IMG/VR virus record: IMGVR_UViG_3300030329_002386
Location: 1-22,279 of that record
DNA: 22,279 nucleotides
Direction: 5' to 3' (one strand)
Source of the DNA: a virus
Shown: positions 12,401 through 19,825 of the stretch, piece after piece
Position numbering within the stretch: position 1 is the first letter of the stretch
Layout of the letters: every line of letters starts with the position of its first letter
The notes under the pieces: model-generated
Told to the model about the DNA's origin: nothing
The model's database searches: none
What the model saw: the letters and a program-made list of their open reading frames with translations, nothing else
Made by a program: the position numbers and the translations under genes

Positions 12401-13862
12401 AATCAAAAATATTTGAATATGCGTCATTAAGACTAACCAACTCTGAGGGAAACCCCATAGCTTGCGCAACATCCACATAATCCTCCATTGGAGTAGTTAT
12501 GTCACCCTGTGCATCTTCGTCAATCTTAAACCCAGATGGATATGCGTAAACTTTATGGGTTGACAATTCTGGCGAACTTTCTCCACCTTTATAAATCATC
12601 GACAAGGCTATATTCCCAGTTATACTTAAATCCACAGGGTATGGAGTTAAATTTCCATCTGAATCTTCCTCTTTGTATGTATTATAGCCAGATAGTGGCT
12701 CGAAATTTACCTTCTGAACACCAATGCTTAAACGAAGAACATCTTTGTCTGGAAGTAATCCTGGAATATCAGAAGGCACAGTACCTATGTTTTTCCTTGT
12801 AGACAAGTCTTTAAAAACATCTCTTCCTCCATCATCGTAAACCACATATAAAGGTCTATCAGCATTAGCCTCTTGACCATGTAAAAATAAAGTCATACTT
12901 TGTCTTGATTTCACCCCTGAGAAAGAATGTACCCATAAAGCACTATTGAAAAGTATAGTTTCATAATCTCCATACTTGGAAATCATAGATATTCTATCTC
13001 CTTTAGTCTGATACTGAGGGTAATTATGATAATCTTCAGCTATTACTTTGTTTGTATTTATATAAGGCAAACAATTAACGTAATAATACTCACTGCTTAC
13101 GCCAATCATTAATGTCCTGTCTACTTTTAAATGACACTCAAGATATTCTGCTTCATCATATACTCCAGGAATTGTAAAGTTTTTAACGCCATGAACTTGT
13201 ACATCTCCTGATGTTATAGCAGAATTATCAAATAATATTTCTATTCCATTATCTGAATATAAATCAGTAGTATCAACTGTATTCATATAAGGTATCGCTG
13301 GGGCTTTACTTAGATGACCAAACAAAATAGGGACTGGCTTATTTTCATGAGCAGCAAAGGTTCGCCCTGGAGTCAACACACTCTCATGCCCTGGTAAATC
13401 AATAAAAAAACTATCAAGACTTACATCATTAGCATTTATAGTAATCTTGTCGGAATCATGCACTATTCTCGATATTTTAAGTTTAGCAATTAAGGCGCAA
13501 TCAGTTATATCTTGGCAACTTTGAGTCTTTAGGTATACGCTTATAATCTGACCTATTCCATTGCCAATCCTATCGGAAAGCCTACCGCTTGAGTTTTTAA
13601 AATTATTAAAGGATATATTTACGTTTGATAGATTTATTTTCCTTGTCCTTAAATCTATTTTCTCTCTTATCCCGCTTATTTTTAAATTTAAATCCTCATA
13701 AAAGACTGCATTGACGCCAAGCTCGTCATCGTCAAACATTTGCTGTCTTGTTCCGATGTATAACTTAGGAAGTGGAGTTTGTCTTTCTATTGAGATAAGA
13801 TACTCAGCGCTTGTCACGAAAGAACTTAGGTCATTTTTTATTCTATCAGTTAATTCAATCAT
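9495..13862 (-). CDS. Tail tip/hub protein with GCTD repeats and C-terminal dockerin
   Basis: 1455 residues from ATG 13862, which overlaps the tape-measure stop. Directly after the tape measure, residues 1 to ~1160 occupy the place of the tail-tip/baseplate hub: the start SAEYLISIERQTPLPKLYIG and the segment KDIIEDICRQSRLFFRYRARDG (~930-950) resemble hub proteins of long-tailed phages. Then come three 28-residue-spaced Cys repeats (1167, 1195, 1223: GCTDPLANNYNADATVDD and variants), a Pro linker, an Ig-like stretch (~1255-1388) and a type I dockerin (1392-1455). The C-terminal ~290 residues look borrowed from host secreted proteins, though reading frame and codon use continue without a break. 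Confidence 0.85.
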   Translation of the reverse strand: MIELTDRIKNDLSSFVTSAEYLISIERQTPLPKLYIGTRQQMFDDDELGVNAVFYEDLNLKISGIREKIDLRTRKINLSNVNISFNNFKNSSGRLSDRIGNGIGQIISVYLKTQSCQDITDCALIAKLKISRIVHDSDKITINANDVSLDSFFIDLPGHESVLTPGRTFAAHENKPVPILFGHLSKAPAIPYMNTVDTTDLYSDNGIEILFDNSAITSGDVQVHGVKNFTIPGVYDEAEYLECHLKVDRTLMIGVSSEYYYVNCLPYINTNKVIAEDYHNYPQYQTKGDRISMISKYGDYETILFNSALWVHSFSGVKSRQSMTLFLHGQEANADRPLYVVYDDGGRDVFKDLSTRKNIGTVPSDIPGLLPDKDVLRLSIGVQKVNFEPLSGYNTYKEEDSDGNLTPYPVDLSITGNIALSMIYKGGESSPELSTHKVYAYPSGFKIDEDAQGDITTPMEDYVDVAQAMGFPSELVSLNDAYSNIFDYVNNGWFPNGIKDKFEMSAVYEFTFKGLSHENNSDNAAYSYKSYFDYQYLASTGGGAGMGKPFRAEFQGGSQDQWNWQGLNCNAISFYHYPDTNSLGDQDNDYIFYDALVGLGGLGLRRAWAEADVFSNEFFVDAKGRVGGEYENVSTIQGVITVLHPGDLDNIYQGIFLLLKEFAELGGEGNPVAGYNRENRHARGLHSILHDGLAKTKNINGHIYQVMLYDEMSDCYIYDIEIENMHWRSPSVNSSPVQYNSGVLRTYLLPASESPAGDAVDSYPTATGVEGWDFYMKAKKVHFSDSGLFYSAGVAQENSYPTYYMKGFKLVYGRIIYGENPNEISEILREEHSTLNDYFNNPNGYWVDPTDTDDTTFTGYGLSFVRWREENETPNAPILIEKPAQIIRNLMQTEMNVSDNMIDEDKYLNALNEDRNTSMAFSINEVKNSKDIIEDICRQSRLFFRYRARDGKAEIGTIKNQYNTNLKSQGGDVDKKIKSENVIKFSFTKTKMEDLCIGGCLVNYRYNYLTNKNERRTSLITLDANEDSGDSIRTRYRNYYGVIPGDEDNYLLEIDAPYIQSDSVAIELRDFMFEFYKHQHLLLKLTLPFLEAADLEVGDIISFDDNINDTNCYGRSLVHGHTNINQYIYPIYMITSCSKNLKEVTIEAIQLHELNLTSSDFTPTIAGCTDPLANNYNADATVDDASCDYDPPVPGCMNAAATNYNPEATYDDDSCVFPEGYFGCTDPAATNYNPDSVLDNGTCEYPPPPTRPVVDMTVENYVTMGLWGINVEDAKRYTFFPGDTVIIRSDATTDNVDGGTIESWWDFHMLGADTIVDGFASFQENSDVNFSLETWYEDGYGEIKQISFTVTEEMLGKTFGHAARCEDNDGLVSPEDTSHLTVISIVDPFIPGDVDLSGDVNVQDIIKIVQHVLGNLLITVENGFDEQSVINADFNQDGLIDILDVVGMVTLVLEG
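9498..9689 (-). other. Type I dockerin domain at the tail-hub C-terminus
   Basis: Codons for residues 1392-1455. Two F-hand calcium loops are complete: GDVDLSGDVNVQD (Asp1393, Asp1395, Ser1397, Asp1404) and ADFNQDGLIDILD (Asp1433, Asn1435, Asp1437, Asp1444), each followed by the dockerin helix (IIKIVQHVLG and VVGMVTLVLEG). This is the normal double-repeat layout. In cellular proteins dockerins bind cohesins or anchor secreted modules; on a phage hub the partner would be a host or virion cohesin-like domain, which the window does not show. Confidence 0.8.
10128..10364 (-). repeat. Three GCTDPxAxNYN-type repeats in the tail hub
   Basis: Codons for residues 1167-1245. Repeat starts at G1167, G1195 and G1223, exactly 28 residues (84 bases) apart. 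Each has GC(T/M)(D/N)xxAxNYNx(D/E), then a D-rich turn and a closing (S/T)C, so two cysteines per unit that probably form a disulfide, with acidic turns able to bind calcium. The first and third keep GCTD; the second has GCMN. Such repeats are common in secreted proteins of marine FCB-group bacteria. Confidence 0.8.
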
Positions 13863-16378
13863 TAAGACATACCAAAGTCTGCGCCTTTTCTAACTGCTTC
13901 TGCAATCAGCTCAGGTAATTCTGTTTCCACAAACTCTGAAGATATTATTGGGTTATTTATTACTATCGAAGATGCTCCGCCACCTGCGTTCATACTTTCT
14001 AAATTATCTACACCTATAGACTCTACTGCGTTTCTGCTCATAACAAACTCTCCACGCTCTGCTTCTATTATCGTTCCTCCTTGTGCGTGTCTATTTCCGC
14101 CAACATATCCACCTTGCTCAAAATCTGAGAGTTTTATCGCAGCCATTGCGCTAAATCCTTTTTCTAATATTGAACTAACAGCACCTGCTGATGCGGCTGC
14201 TAATACCATATTTGCAGGGAACGGAACGTTTGCAAATACGCTCGCTAGTTGGTTTGCTAGTATTTCCCTTACTTTTGCATTTATAGCCTCTCTAGCTGCT
14301 GCTGATGCAGCTTTTCCAGCGTCATCGTAACTTGCGCCTAATGCCATAGCTGAAGCCACCTCCTGCTTCATTAGTCCAATCTTTTGAACAGTCAATTTAT
14401 TCTGAGCGGTATCTTTTTCCATGTTTGACATTTTGGTGTTATCGGCAATAAACTGCTCTTGTAATTTTATTTTATTTAACTCTCCCTGCAAAGAAAATTG
14501 TTCTCCTAGTGAAGTTTTAAGGTCTTCACTGCTCATTTCATTATTTAACTCAGATTGAGCCTCTACAAGTGTTTTGTTTTGGTTTATTAATTCTTCTTGA
14601 GCTTCTAGGATTTGCAATATTAATTTAATTCTATTGAAAAGAGGGTCGTTAGTTTTGTGGAGTTCAGCTGTAAGTATACCCTCCCATTCACTCTGCTTCT
14701 GTATACCTTCGACAAGAAGATTATTTAAATCAACAGACTTATCTATACCTGTGCCGTAATCTTCGAACGTAGCGTTAATATTCCTAACAGCATTAGCTCT
14801 AGCATTAAATGTTTGTATTTGAAATTGGTCTTGCCCTTGAACCTCCGCATTTAAAACAAATAATTGACTTTGCAATAAAAAAGATATTTGCTGTTCTCTT
14901 TTTAACTGCCTCATTTGTTCAGTCTGAGCCTTTATTGCTATTTTCTGCCTTTCTCTTTCTACAGTAACAGAAGCAATAGCACTTGCAAGTTCGTACTCTT
15001 GCATAGTTAACGAGCCGCCATTTTCAATAATCATTTTCTGTATTTGGTCTATTTCGCTCGTGGCACTAGCATTTAATTCAAGAAGGTCTAATTGTTTTTG
15101 CATTGCTATTATATTTTTTTCAATCTCTTCTTTAGACCTTGATGTGCTTTCAGCGCTCTTTTCTAAATTATTATTATATTTTTCTTGTGCTTCTCTAGCT
15201 CTTTCTGTCAGCTCTACGTCTTTCATTTTAACAATTCCAAGACCTACCAATAAAGCCTGAAAATTACTGGTTACGCCCTTGGCATCTATCACATTTTTAG
15301 TATACTTTAAATAGTCTCCACCAAGTTTTGCTATTGCTGTGGACGCAGCAATTACCGCAGCGAATGGGAGTGCTTTTTTGAGTAATTTAAATGCGGCTGT
15401 TGCACCCATTACAGCTTTAGCAGTCTTATCTAGACTTAAAGTTATCGCTCCAGCTCTTAGTAGATTAAATTGGGCTATTGTCGCAGCTACTACCGCAGCT
15501 TTGTATGTGACAAATGCCCCAGTAGCCACAGTTATAGCCGCACCTAAAGCTTTAACTTTCTCTACACTAATTGATTCAGCAAAGCTTTTTAATAATCTTG
15601 CAGTAGATTCAACTGCTGGTGCTAATACTTGACCAATATTTTCCGCAGCATCTCCAACTGCATTTCCAGTCGCACTCAATATTCCTAGAGTGGTATTTAA
15701 TTCGCCCTTAGCAAATCCGCCAAATATCTTGTCAATATTTTTAACTATAGATTCTAATCTTTCTGTGCTTCCAGCAGCGCCTTCAGCTTCTATTCCGTAT
15801 CTTGTAAGAGAGTTTGTAGAAGAACCTATAGATTTAGCTATCAAATCAGCAGCAGAATTTAAATCCATTCCTTTTGCAGACGCTAAGTCAAGGGTTGCTT
15901 GAGTTGCTTTTTTAAGCCCCTCTTCTTCTTTTATAAATGCAGCTAGCATAGCTTGTGCGCCAATAATAGCCTCATCACCAAATCTAGTTTGCTGCTGTAG
16001 AGCACCTGCCTGGTCTATAAGTGCTTGAGACCTTCTACCTAAAGCTGTTGTTAGTCTCTTCTCTGCTAACTCTTGTTCTCCAAACATTTTAACAAGCTTA
16101 ACAACCGAAGCGTTAACTAACCCGAATCCAAATGAGACAAGTAGTAATTTAGAACGAATGGTCGCAAAGCTATTTTGGACTAACCTTCCCTGGTTAGTAA
16201 TATCTATCATACCTTTATGGGTTTTCTTCATAGCGGTATTTAGTTTTTCTTGTGGAGGGGTTGCCTTTACAACAGTCTTATTTAACCTAGCCTGCGCATC
16301 TGCTAAAGATTTTATTGCCTTTTTTACCTTGTCGGCATTTTTGCCTAACTGAATATCTATAACTATTTTATTTGTCAT
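13862..16378 (-). CDS. Tape measure protein
   Basis: 838 residues from ATG 16378, overlapping the chaperone T frame by 11 bp. Typical tape-measure layout: an N-terminal coiled region (KKAIKSLADAQARLNKT), a hydrophobic segment near residues 78-96 (LLLVSFGFGLVNASVVKLV), further Ala-rich hydrophobic stretches in the middle (ALGAAITVATGAFVTYKAAV, LPFAAVIAASTAIA), long coiled coils, and the end GGYVGGNRHAQGG with GEFVMSRNAV, which is diagnostic of the family. It sets tail length and enters the host envelope at infection. At ~1.5 angstrom per residue the tail would be near 125 nm. Confidence 0.93.
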   Translation of the reverse strand: MTNKIVIDIQLGKNADKVKKAIKSLADAQARLNKTVVKATPPQEKLNTAMKKTHKGMIDITNQGRLVQNSFATIRSKLLLVSFGFGLVNASVVKLVKMFGEQELAEKRLTTALGRRSQALIDQAGALQQQTRFGDEAIIGAQAMLAAFIKEEEGLKKATQATLDLASAKGMDLNSAADLIAKSIGSSTNSLTRYGIEAEGAAGSTERLESIVKNIDKIFGGFAKGELNTTLGILSATGNAVGDAAENIGQVLAPAVESTARLLKSFAESISVEKVKALGAAITVATGAFVTYKAAVVAATIAQFNLLRAGAITLSLDKTAKAVMGATAAFKLLKKALPFAAVIAASTAIAKLGGDYLKYTKNVIDAKGVTSNFQALLVGLGIVKMKDVELTERAREAQEKYNNNLEKSAESTSRSKEEIEKNIIAMQKQLDLLELNASATSEIDQIQKMIIENGGSLTMQEYELASAIASVTVERERQKIAIKAQTEQMRQLKREQQISFLLQSQLFVLNAEVQGQDQFQIQTFNARANAVRNINATFEDYGTGIDKSVDLNNLLVEGIQKQSEWEGILTAELHKTNDPLFNRIKLILQILEAQEELINQNKTLVEAQSELNNEMSSEDLKTSLGEQFSLQGELNKIKLQEQFIADNTKMSNMEKDTAQNKLTVQKIGLMKQEVASAMALGASYDDAGKAASAAAREAINAKVREILANQLASVFANVPFPANMVLAAASAGAVSSILEKGFSAMAAIKLSDFEQGGYVGGNRHAQGGTIIEAERGEFVMSRNAVESIGVDNLESMNAGGGASSIVINNPIISSEFVETELPELIAEAVRKGADFGMS

Positions 16379-16811
16379 TCTTTACTGCCTTATTTTGCAG
16401 CCTATTTAAAGCTTTTCTAATTATATAACTTTTTTGAACCCATCTACTTGGCTGCTCTCCGTAACACCCAGGAAATGCAGGGGTTTTAAAATTCTCACAA
16501 TATATATATCTTTGAATATCTTTCTGAGTGAGTTTATCAAAAACAAAATTAGGGCAAGCAAAAAATGGTATTTGCGACCCTATAGAAGATGCGATGTCAA
16601 AAGATTTCCCATGTTCATTATTCATAATTTTTGTTTCCTCTATGATTAAATCTACAACTTCCCAAACATCTTCTTTGTTACTAAATAATCTTTCTTCATA
16701 CCTGCCATCAATCATGACAGGTATTCGTGCCTCGTAAGGAAAACTATGGAATCTACAGCCTCCGCATGGTTCAAAAAATACGTTGAGTTCTATTTGGAGG
16801 CTTTCTGCTCC
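16368..16811 (-). CDS. Tail assembly chaperone, T part (made by -1 frameshift from G)
   Basis: This frame is -1 relative to the G gene, is open from a TGA at 16848-16850 through the G stop (16790-16792) down to 16368, and includes a conserved-looking segment before any ATG (FFEPCGGCRFHSFPYEARIP). The first ATG (16715) has no ribosome binding site. That is the lambda G-GT arrangement: T is expressed as a GT fusion. The T part holds a CGGC..H cluster and more cysteines (FFACPNF, YCENF, PGCYG), which could bind metal. GT proteins chaperone the tape measure onto the tail tube. I give the extent from the likely slip site. Confidence 0.75.
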   Translation of the reverse strand, partial: GAESLQIELNVFFEPCGGCRFHSFPYEARIPVMIDGRYEERLFSNKEDVWEVVDLIIEETKIMNNEHGKSFDIASSIGSQIPFFACPNFVFDKLTQKDIQRYIYCENFKTPAFPGCYGEQPSRWVQKSYIIRKALNRLQNKAVKNDK

Positions 16812-17071
16812 CCCAAGACTATATAATCCTGCATAGCCATGAATATATCAACTCTATCTTGCATACTTAAAGTTTTTAAAAAATCATCTGAAGAATCTCC
16901 GTCTAAACAGGTTCTAATCCATTTAGTCATAGTAGTGTTGAGCATTTTTACGTTCCCAACACTACCATCTTCATTTGTCTCATATTCGACAGAGTCAAGG
17001 AGCATATCCTTTTCATCTATCGAAACATCTTTAAACTTAACCTTTTTACCAGACTTAGTTTTAAATTCCAT
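16790..17071 (-). CDS. Tail assembly chaperone G
   Basis: 93 residues from ATG 17071 (AAGGGAAAAAG upstream). A small acidic helical protein (GKKVKFKDVSIDEKDMLLDS, LKTLSMQDRVDIFMAMQDY) in the exact gpG position: between the major tail protein and the tape measure. In long-tailed phages gpG and the frameshifted gpGT coat the tape measure during tail assembly and are absent from the finished virion. Its last codons overlap the open T frame. Sequence similarity to known gpG families is weak, so the call rests mainly on position and the overlapping frame. Confidence 0.75.
   Translation of the reverse strand: MEFKTKSGKKVKFKDVSIDEKDMLLDSVEYETNEDGSVGNVKMLNTTMTKWIRTCLDGDSSDDFLKTLSMQDRVDIFMAMQDYIVLGEQKASK
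16808..16814 (-). promoter_or_regulatory. Probable -1 ribosomal frameshift site (GGGGGAG) for GT
   Basis: Near the end of gene G the zero-frame codons TTG GGG GAG give a G5 run, the only homopolymer in the short overlap where a P-site tRNA can slip back one base and keep full pairing (GGG to GGG). AGGA lies about 12 bases upstream, within the 10-14 base distance known to stimulate -1 slippage. The A-site codon would re-pair imperfectly (GAG to GGA), so the heptamer is not canonical. Confidence 0.5.
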
Positions 17072-17096
17072 TCTTTTTCCCTTTTTTATTTATCTA

Positions 17097-18113
17097 TTAT
17101 GCTAAATTAAATGTTAAAATGTCATTCCCAACATTAACAGCTTTTATATCTACATCAAGCATCATTATATCAGCTTCACTTAAAGCTGCATTTGTTAATA
17201 CTCCGCTTCCCATGGCAATAGAACAGTCGGTTGCAGTAGCCTGTGTAAGAGCAAGCATACCAGCAGCATCGTGTGCAGATTGCGTATTAAAGTTGTTAAG
17301 TATTGGTCTTGTAACCGAATCATACTTGACTGAAACACTTGCAGTTACAGCTAACTCTGGCGCTCTAGCAAAAGCAGCAAATCCTGTAGCTGAAACGCCC
17401 GTATATACAGCAGGACTATCTATAGTGACACTGAAAGATGACATAATAGTTGATGTGATACTATTTACCGTTGTAGCCCCAGTTAATGTAGATATAGAAA
17501 TTGGCGCTGCTGAATAAGCTGTATCTGCGTGCATGGTAGCTGTGTTATTTGTTATAGGCTTCTGCCCAGTTGATATAGTAGCACTCCATTTATAAAGTCC
17601 TCCATCCGCTCCAGCCTCTGCTGATATTGAGAAATTGGTGCATAGGCAACCAACTAAAACAATATTATATCCATCTGTTGTATCAGGCGGGGCTAAAACT
17701 AACGTAAATGTCTTATTATCCTCTGTCCCGCTTCCATATAAACCAGACACTGTAGTGCTGGCAGTCGGGATAGCAATATCTGCTGCGGCTGCGTTGAGAT
17801 TAACTCCGCATACGCTTTGCATTAATAATGCGTGTCCACCATCATTGTGATAAGTTCCAGACAAAGTAACTTCTGTCGCTCTCATTACGTTATCTTGGTA
17901 AAAATCATTAGCGTGCAAAACCCTTCCAACACTTGACCTTGGTGTTAAATTTTGATTTGGGGTTATAGATGGAAAGCTAACCGAATCCACATCAAGTTGA
18001 GATAAACCACTTGTTATGGCTGGAGCATCTAATGCCCCTGCGTTATTACCTGTATCTGTCTCCTCTACCACCCAAGCCTTAAAATCTTTTGGTGAAAATG
18101 CTGCATTAGCCAT
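17097..18113 (-). CDS. Major tail (tube) protein
   Basis: 338 residues from ATG 18113, sharing a base with the upstream stop (TAATG). Acid-poor, Ala/Thr/Ser-rich and beta-rich throughout, with no membrane or coiled-coil segments, as expected for a tube monomer. Order supports this: tail-terminator-like gene, small gene, this gene, then chaperones G/GT and tape measure is the standard sequence. N-terminal SVSFPSITPNQNLTPRSSVGR followed by VTLSGTYHNDGG resembles tube-forming proteins. Possible second domain in the C-terminal half. Identity comes mainly from position. Confidence 0.8.
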   Translation of the reverse strand: MANAAFSPKDFKAWVVEETDTGNNAGALDAPAITSGLSQLDVDSVSFPSITPNQNLTPRSSVGRVLHANDFYQDNVMRATEVTLSGTYHNDGGHALLMQSVCGVNLNAAAADIAIPTASTTVSGLYGSGTEDNKTFTLVLAPPDTTDGYNIVLVGCLCTNFSISAEAGADGGLYKWSATISTGQKPITNNTATMHADTAYSAAPISISTLTGATTVNSITSTIMSSFSVTIDSPAVYTGVSATGFAAFARAPELAVTASVSVKYDSVTRPILNNFNTQSAHDAAGMLALTQATATDCSIAMGSGVLTNAALSEADIMMLDVDIKAVNVGNDILTFNLA

Positions 18114-18298
18114 TATTTACCTCCTTTTGTATTAGAGGTAGATTTTACTTCCTCTACTTGTTCTTTTATTAGTTCAGGAACTACATCTAGCTCCACTTGT
18201 TTTCCTTGATTTAGTGCTGTCCAATCAGATAGTTCTAAACCACAGTAATTTTGGTTAGATGATATTTTATCATCCATACTCTTTAATTTAACTTTCAT
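18113..18298 (-). CDS. Small hypothetical protein before the tail tube gene
   Basis: 61 residues from ATG 18298 with TAGGAG upstream. It has a short basic start (MKVKLKS), a region around YCGLELSDWTALNQGKQVEL, and an acidic then Lys-rich tail (ELIKEQVEEVKSTSNTKGGK). The tight spacing to both neighbours and the coupled TAATG junction make it a genuine gene. No family recognised. It may assist tail tube or connector assembly. Confidence 0.6.
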   Translation of the reverse strand: MKVKLKSMDDKISSNQNYCGLELSDWTALNQGKQVELDVVPELIKEQVEEVKSTSNTKGGK

Positions 18299-18306
18299 AT
18301 TAACTC

Positions 18307-18756
18307 CTAGCTAACGTTTCCTGTGTGTTGGCACTTCCACACTAATTCAACTACATATTCATTCTCATCTTCTAAAGCATTAAGCGATGTGGATTCAACT
18401 CTTCCATTGTACCATTTCTCAGTAGCACTATTCTCATTAGTGTAAGAGGCACTACTATTATCGTGCATCAATGCTTCAATTCTTGACGTATACCTAAGCA
18501 CATGGTCAAGAGAAGTTTTCTTTATATTTTTATCCAAAAAGTAATAATACATATTAACAGTATATTCTCTTTGTTCAGCAGACGCCATATATGTAATTAA
18601 TTCGCTACCAATGGGGTCTAACCTCATAAATTGGCTACTTGCTTGTGTAGACTCATGACCTATATACACAGGTAGTGCGTTCTTAAATTCTGTCCTTAAA
18701 ATGTTACGTAATTTATCAAGAATATTCTTAAAGTTACTAGTAAAAGTTACGGGCAT
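18307..18756 (-). CDS. Tail terminator/completion-like protein
   Basis: 149 residues from ATG 18756, sharing a base with the upstream stop. An N-terminal helix (FKNILDKLRNILRTEFKNAL) followed by alternating strands (YTVNMYYYFLDKN, NEYVVELVWKCQH) matches the general layout of tail-terminator/gpU-type proteins, and the gene sits between the connector-like protein and the tail tube, where that function is encoded. Such proteins form a hexameric ring that caps the tube and joins the head. Assignment is by layout and order, not by a firm motif. Confidence 0.6.
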   Translation of the reverse strand: MPVTFTSNFKNILDKLRNILRTEFKNALPVYIGHESTQASSQFMRLDPIGSELITYMASAEQREYTVNMYYYFLDKNIKKTSLDHVLRYTSRIEALMHDNSSASYTNENSATEKWYNGRVESTSLNALEDENEYVVELVWKCQHTGNVS

Positions 18757-19730
18757 TAAAATTTATTCCTTCTCATATATTTATTTCTTGTTCTGGTCAT
18801 CTTTATACCTTTTAAGTCCGAAGTGTCAATTTCTTCGTTGTAACCCCTAACCTCTACTTCCCACTCATCCGTAGCAACTGCTTCAGAGGCATCTGTATTC
18901 CCTGCAAATCTAACTTGCAATCCGTAAGCTAAAGACTGGTAATCTCCAGTTATTTTTTCGTCATCCACTACCTTGTCTTGCTTTAATCCATTCCCATCTT
19001 TAACAAAGACGTTATATGTAGCTGTCCCTATAATGCCAGCATCTTGAATTTCTAATTTAATCAAATCATAATCTACAGACCCAGCCCTTCCCCTAAAGTC
19101 TACAGGTCTGACTGCTCCAGTATAAGTAACATCTCTTAATACGCCTTGCGAAGCATCTCCAGTATTCTGCCAAGATAATGCAGCTCTACCTTCATTTAGT
19201 AATTGAACATTATTATCAGCTTCTAACATAAGTGCTGCGGCAATCTCTGAGGTAGGGTCTTTTGTCCTTACCATAAAAGCAGCAGCGTATAGAGCTGTTG
19301 TTCTTACTATCATATAATCGAAGTTTCCTTCTTTGTCTTTTAGTTGATTCTTAGGTAGTTTTGGGTCAAGCCTAGAATCTATATATCTACTTGCATCTGT
19401 TCTAAATTGAGTTACCATGGTAGTAAAAAGCTCACCTGCCTCCATTAGCTTATCTATGGGTGTACTAGCAGAATAATAATAAAGTACGTCATCAGTAGAG
19501 TTGTAAAACCATTCTCCTTCAACGTTTAAGTCGGTGTGAGCAGATTGTGCTGAACCTAAAGATTCTCCATCTACAAATAACTGAGTTACTTGACCACTAT
19601 CATGAGCGGCATATTTATTAGTTGAAACCTCTGTCCACCCATATATAGGAACTTTTTGGTCAAACTCATCCAACTGAGGAAATACTCGCTTTAGCTCTTT
19701 ATGCGTACAATATATTGGTGCTGATGCCAT
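18756..19730 (-). CDS. Head-tail connector-like protein
   Basis: 324 residues from ATG 19730, AGGAG upstream inside the preceding tiny gene. The N-terminus (IYCTHKELKRVFPQLDEFD) and the helical segment around residues 105-175 (VTQFRTDASRYIDSRLDPKLP, then VRTTALYAAAFMVRTKDP) fit the helical core of connector/adaptor proteins (gp6- or DUF1320-like: I-S-L----P followed by A--YAA). Two beta-rich regions flank it (residues ~30-95 and ~215-310), which is long for the family. Probably sits below the portal at the neck. Confidence 0.6.
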   Translation of the reverse strand: MASAPIYCTHKELKRVFPQLDEFDQKVPIYGWTEVSTNKYAAHDSGQVTQLFVDGESLGSAQSAHTDLNVEGEWFYNSTDDVLYYYSASTPIDKLMEAGELFTTMVTQFRTDASRYIDSRLDPKLPKNQLKDKEGNFDYMIVRTTALYAAAFMVRTKDPTSEIAAALMLEADNNVQLLNEGRAALSWQNTGDASQGVLRDVTYTGAVRPVDFRGRAGSVDYDLIKLEIQDAGIIGTATYNVFVKDGNGLKQDKVVDDEKITGDYQSLAYGLQVRFAGNTDASEAVATDEWEVEVRGYNEEIDTSDLKGIKMTRTRNKYMRRNKF

Positions 19731-19732
19731 TA

Positions 19733-19816
19733 TTATCTCCTCTTAATAGATTTTCTTTTCATTTTTCTTTTAGACTTCTTAGGTCTACCTCTTTTTTTAC
19801 CGTATCCGTATGGCAT
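19733..19816 (-). CDS. 27-residue basic AT-hook-like peptide
   Basis: ATG 19816 with AAGGAG 6 bases upstream; stop TAA at 19733-19735, two bases before the next ATG. The peptide is MPYGYGKKRGRPKKSKRKMK plus KSIKRR: a perfect AT-hook core (KKRGRPKK) and 13 Lys/Arg overall. It sits within the virion operon, with a good ribosome binding site on both sides. I recall similar short MPYG...KRGRP peptides next to structural genes in other marine phages. Possible roles are DNA binding during packaging or head filling. Confidence 0.65.
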   Translation of the reverse strand: MPYGYGKKRGRPKKSKRKMKRKSIKRR

Positions 19817-19825
19817 ATTATCTCC

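Noticed and set aside
15060-15902. Ala/Ser-rich plus-strand frames inside the tape measure gene
   Set aside because: They are antisense shadows of Ala-rich hydrophobic codons of the tape measure, without ribosome binding sites.
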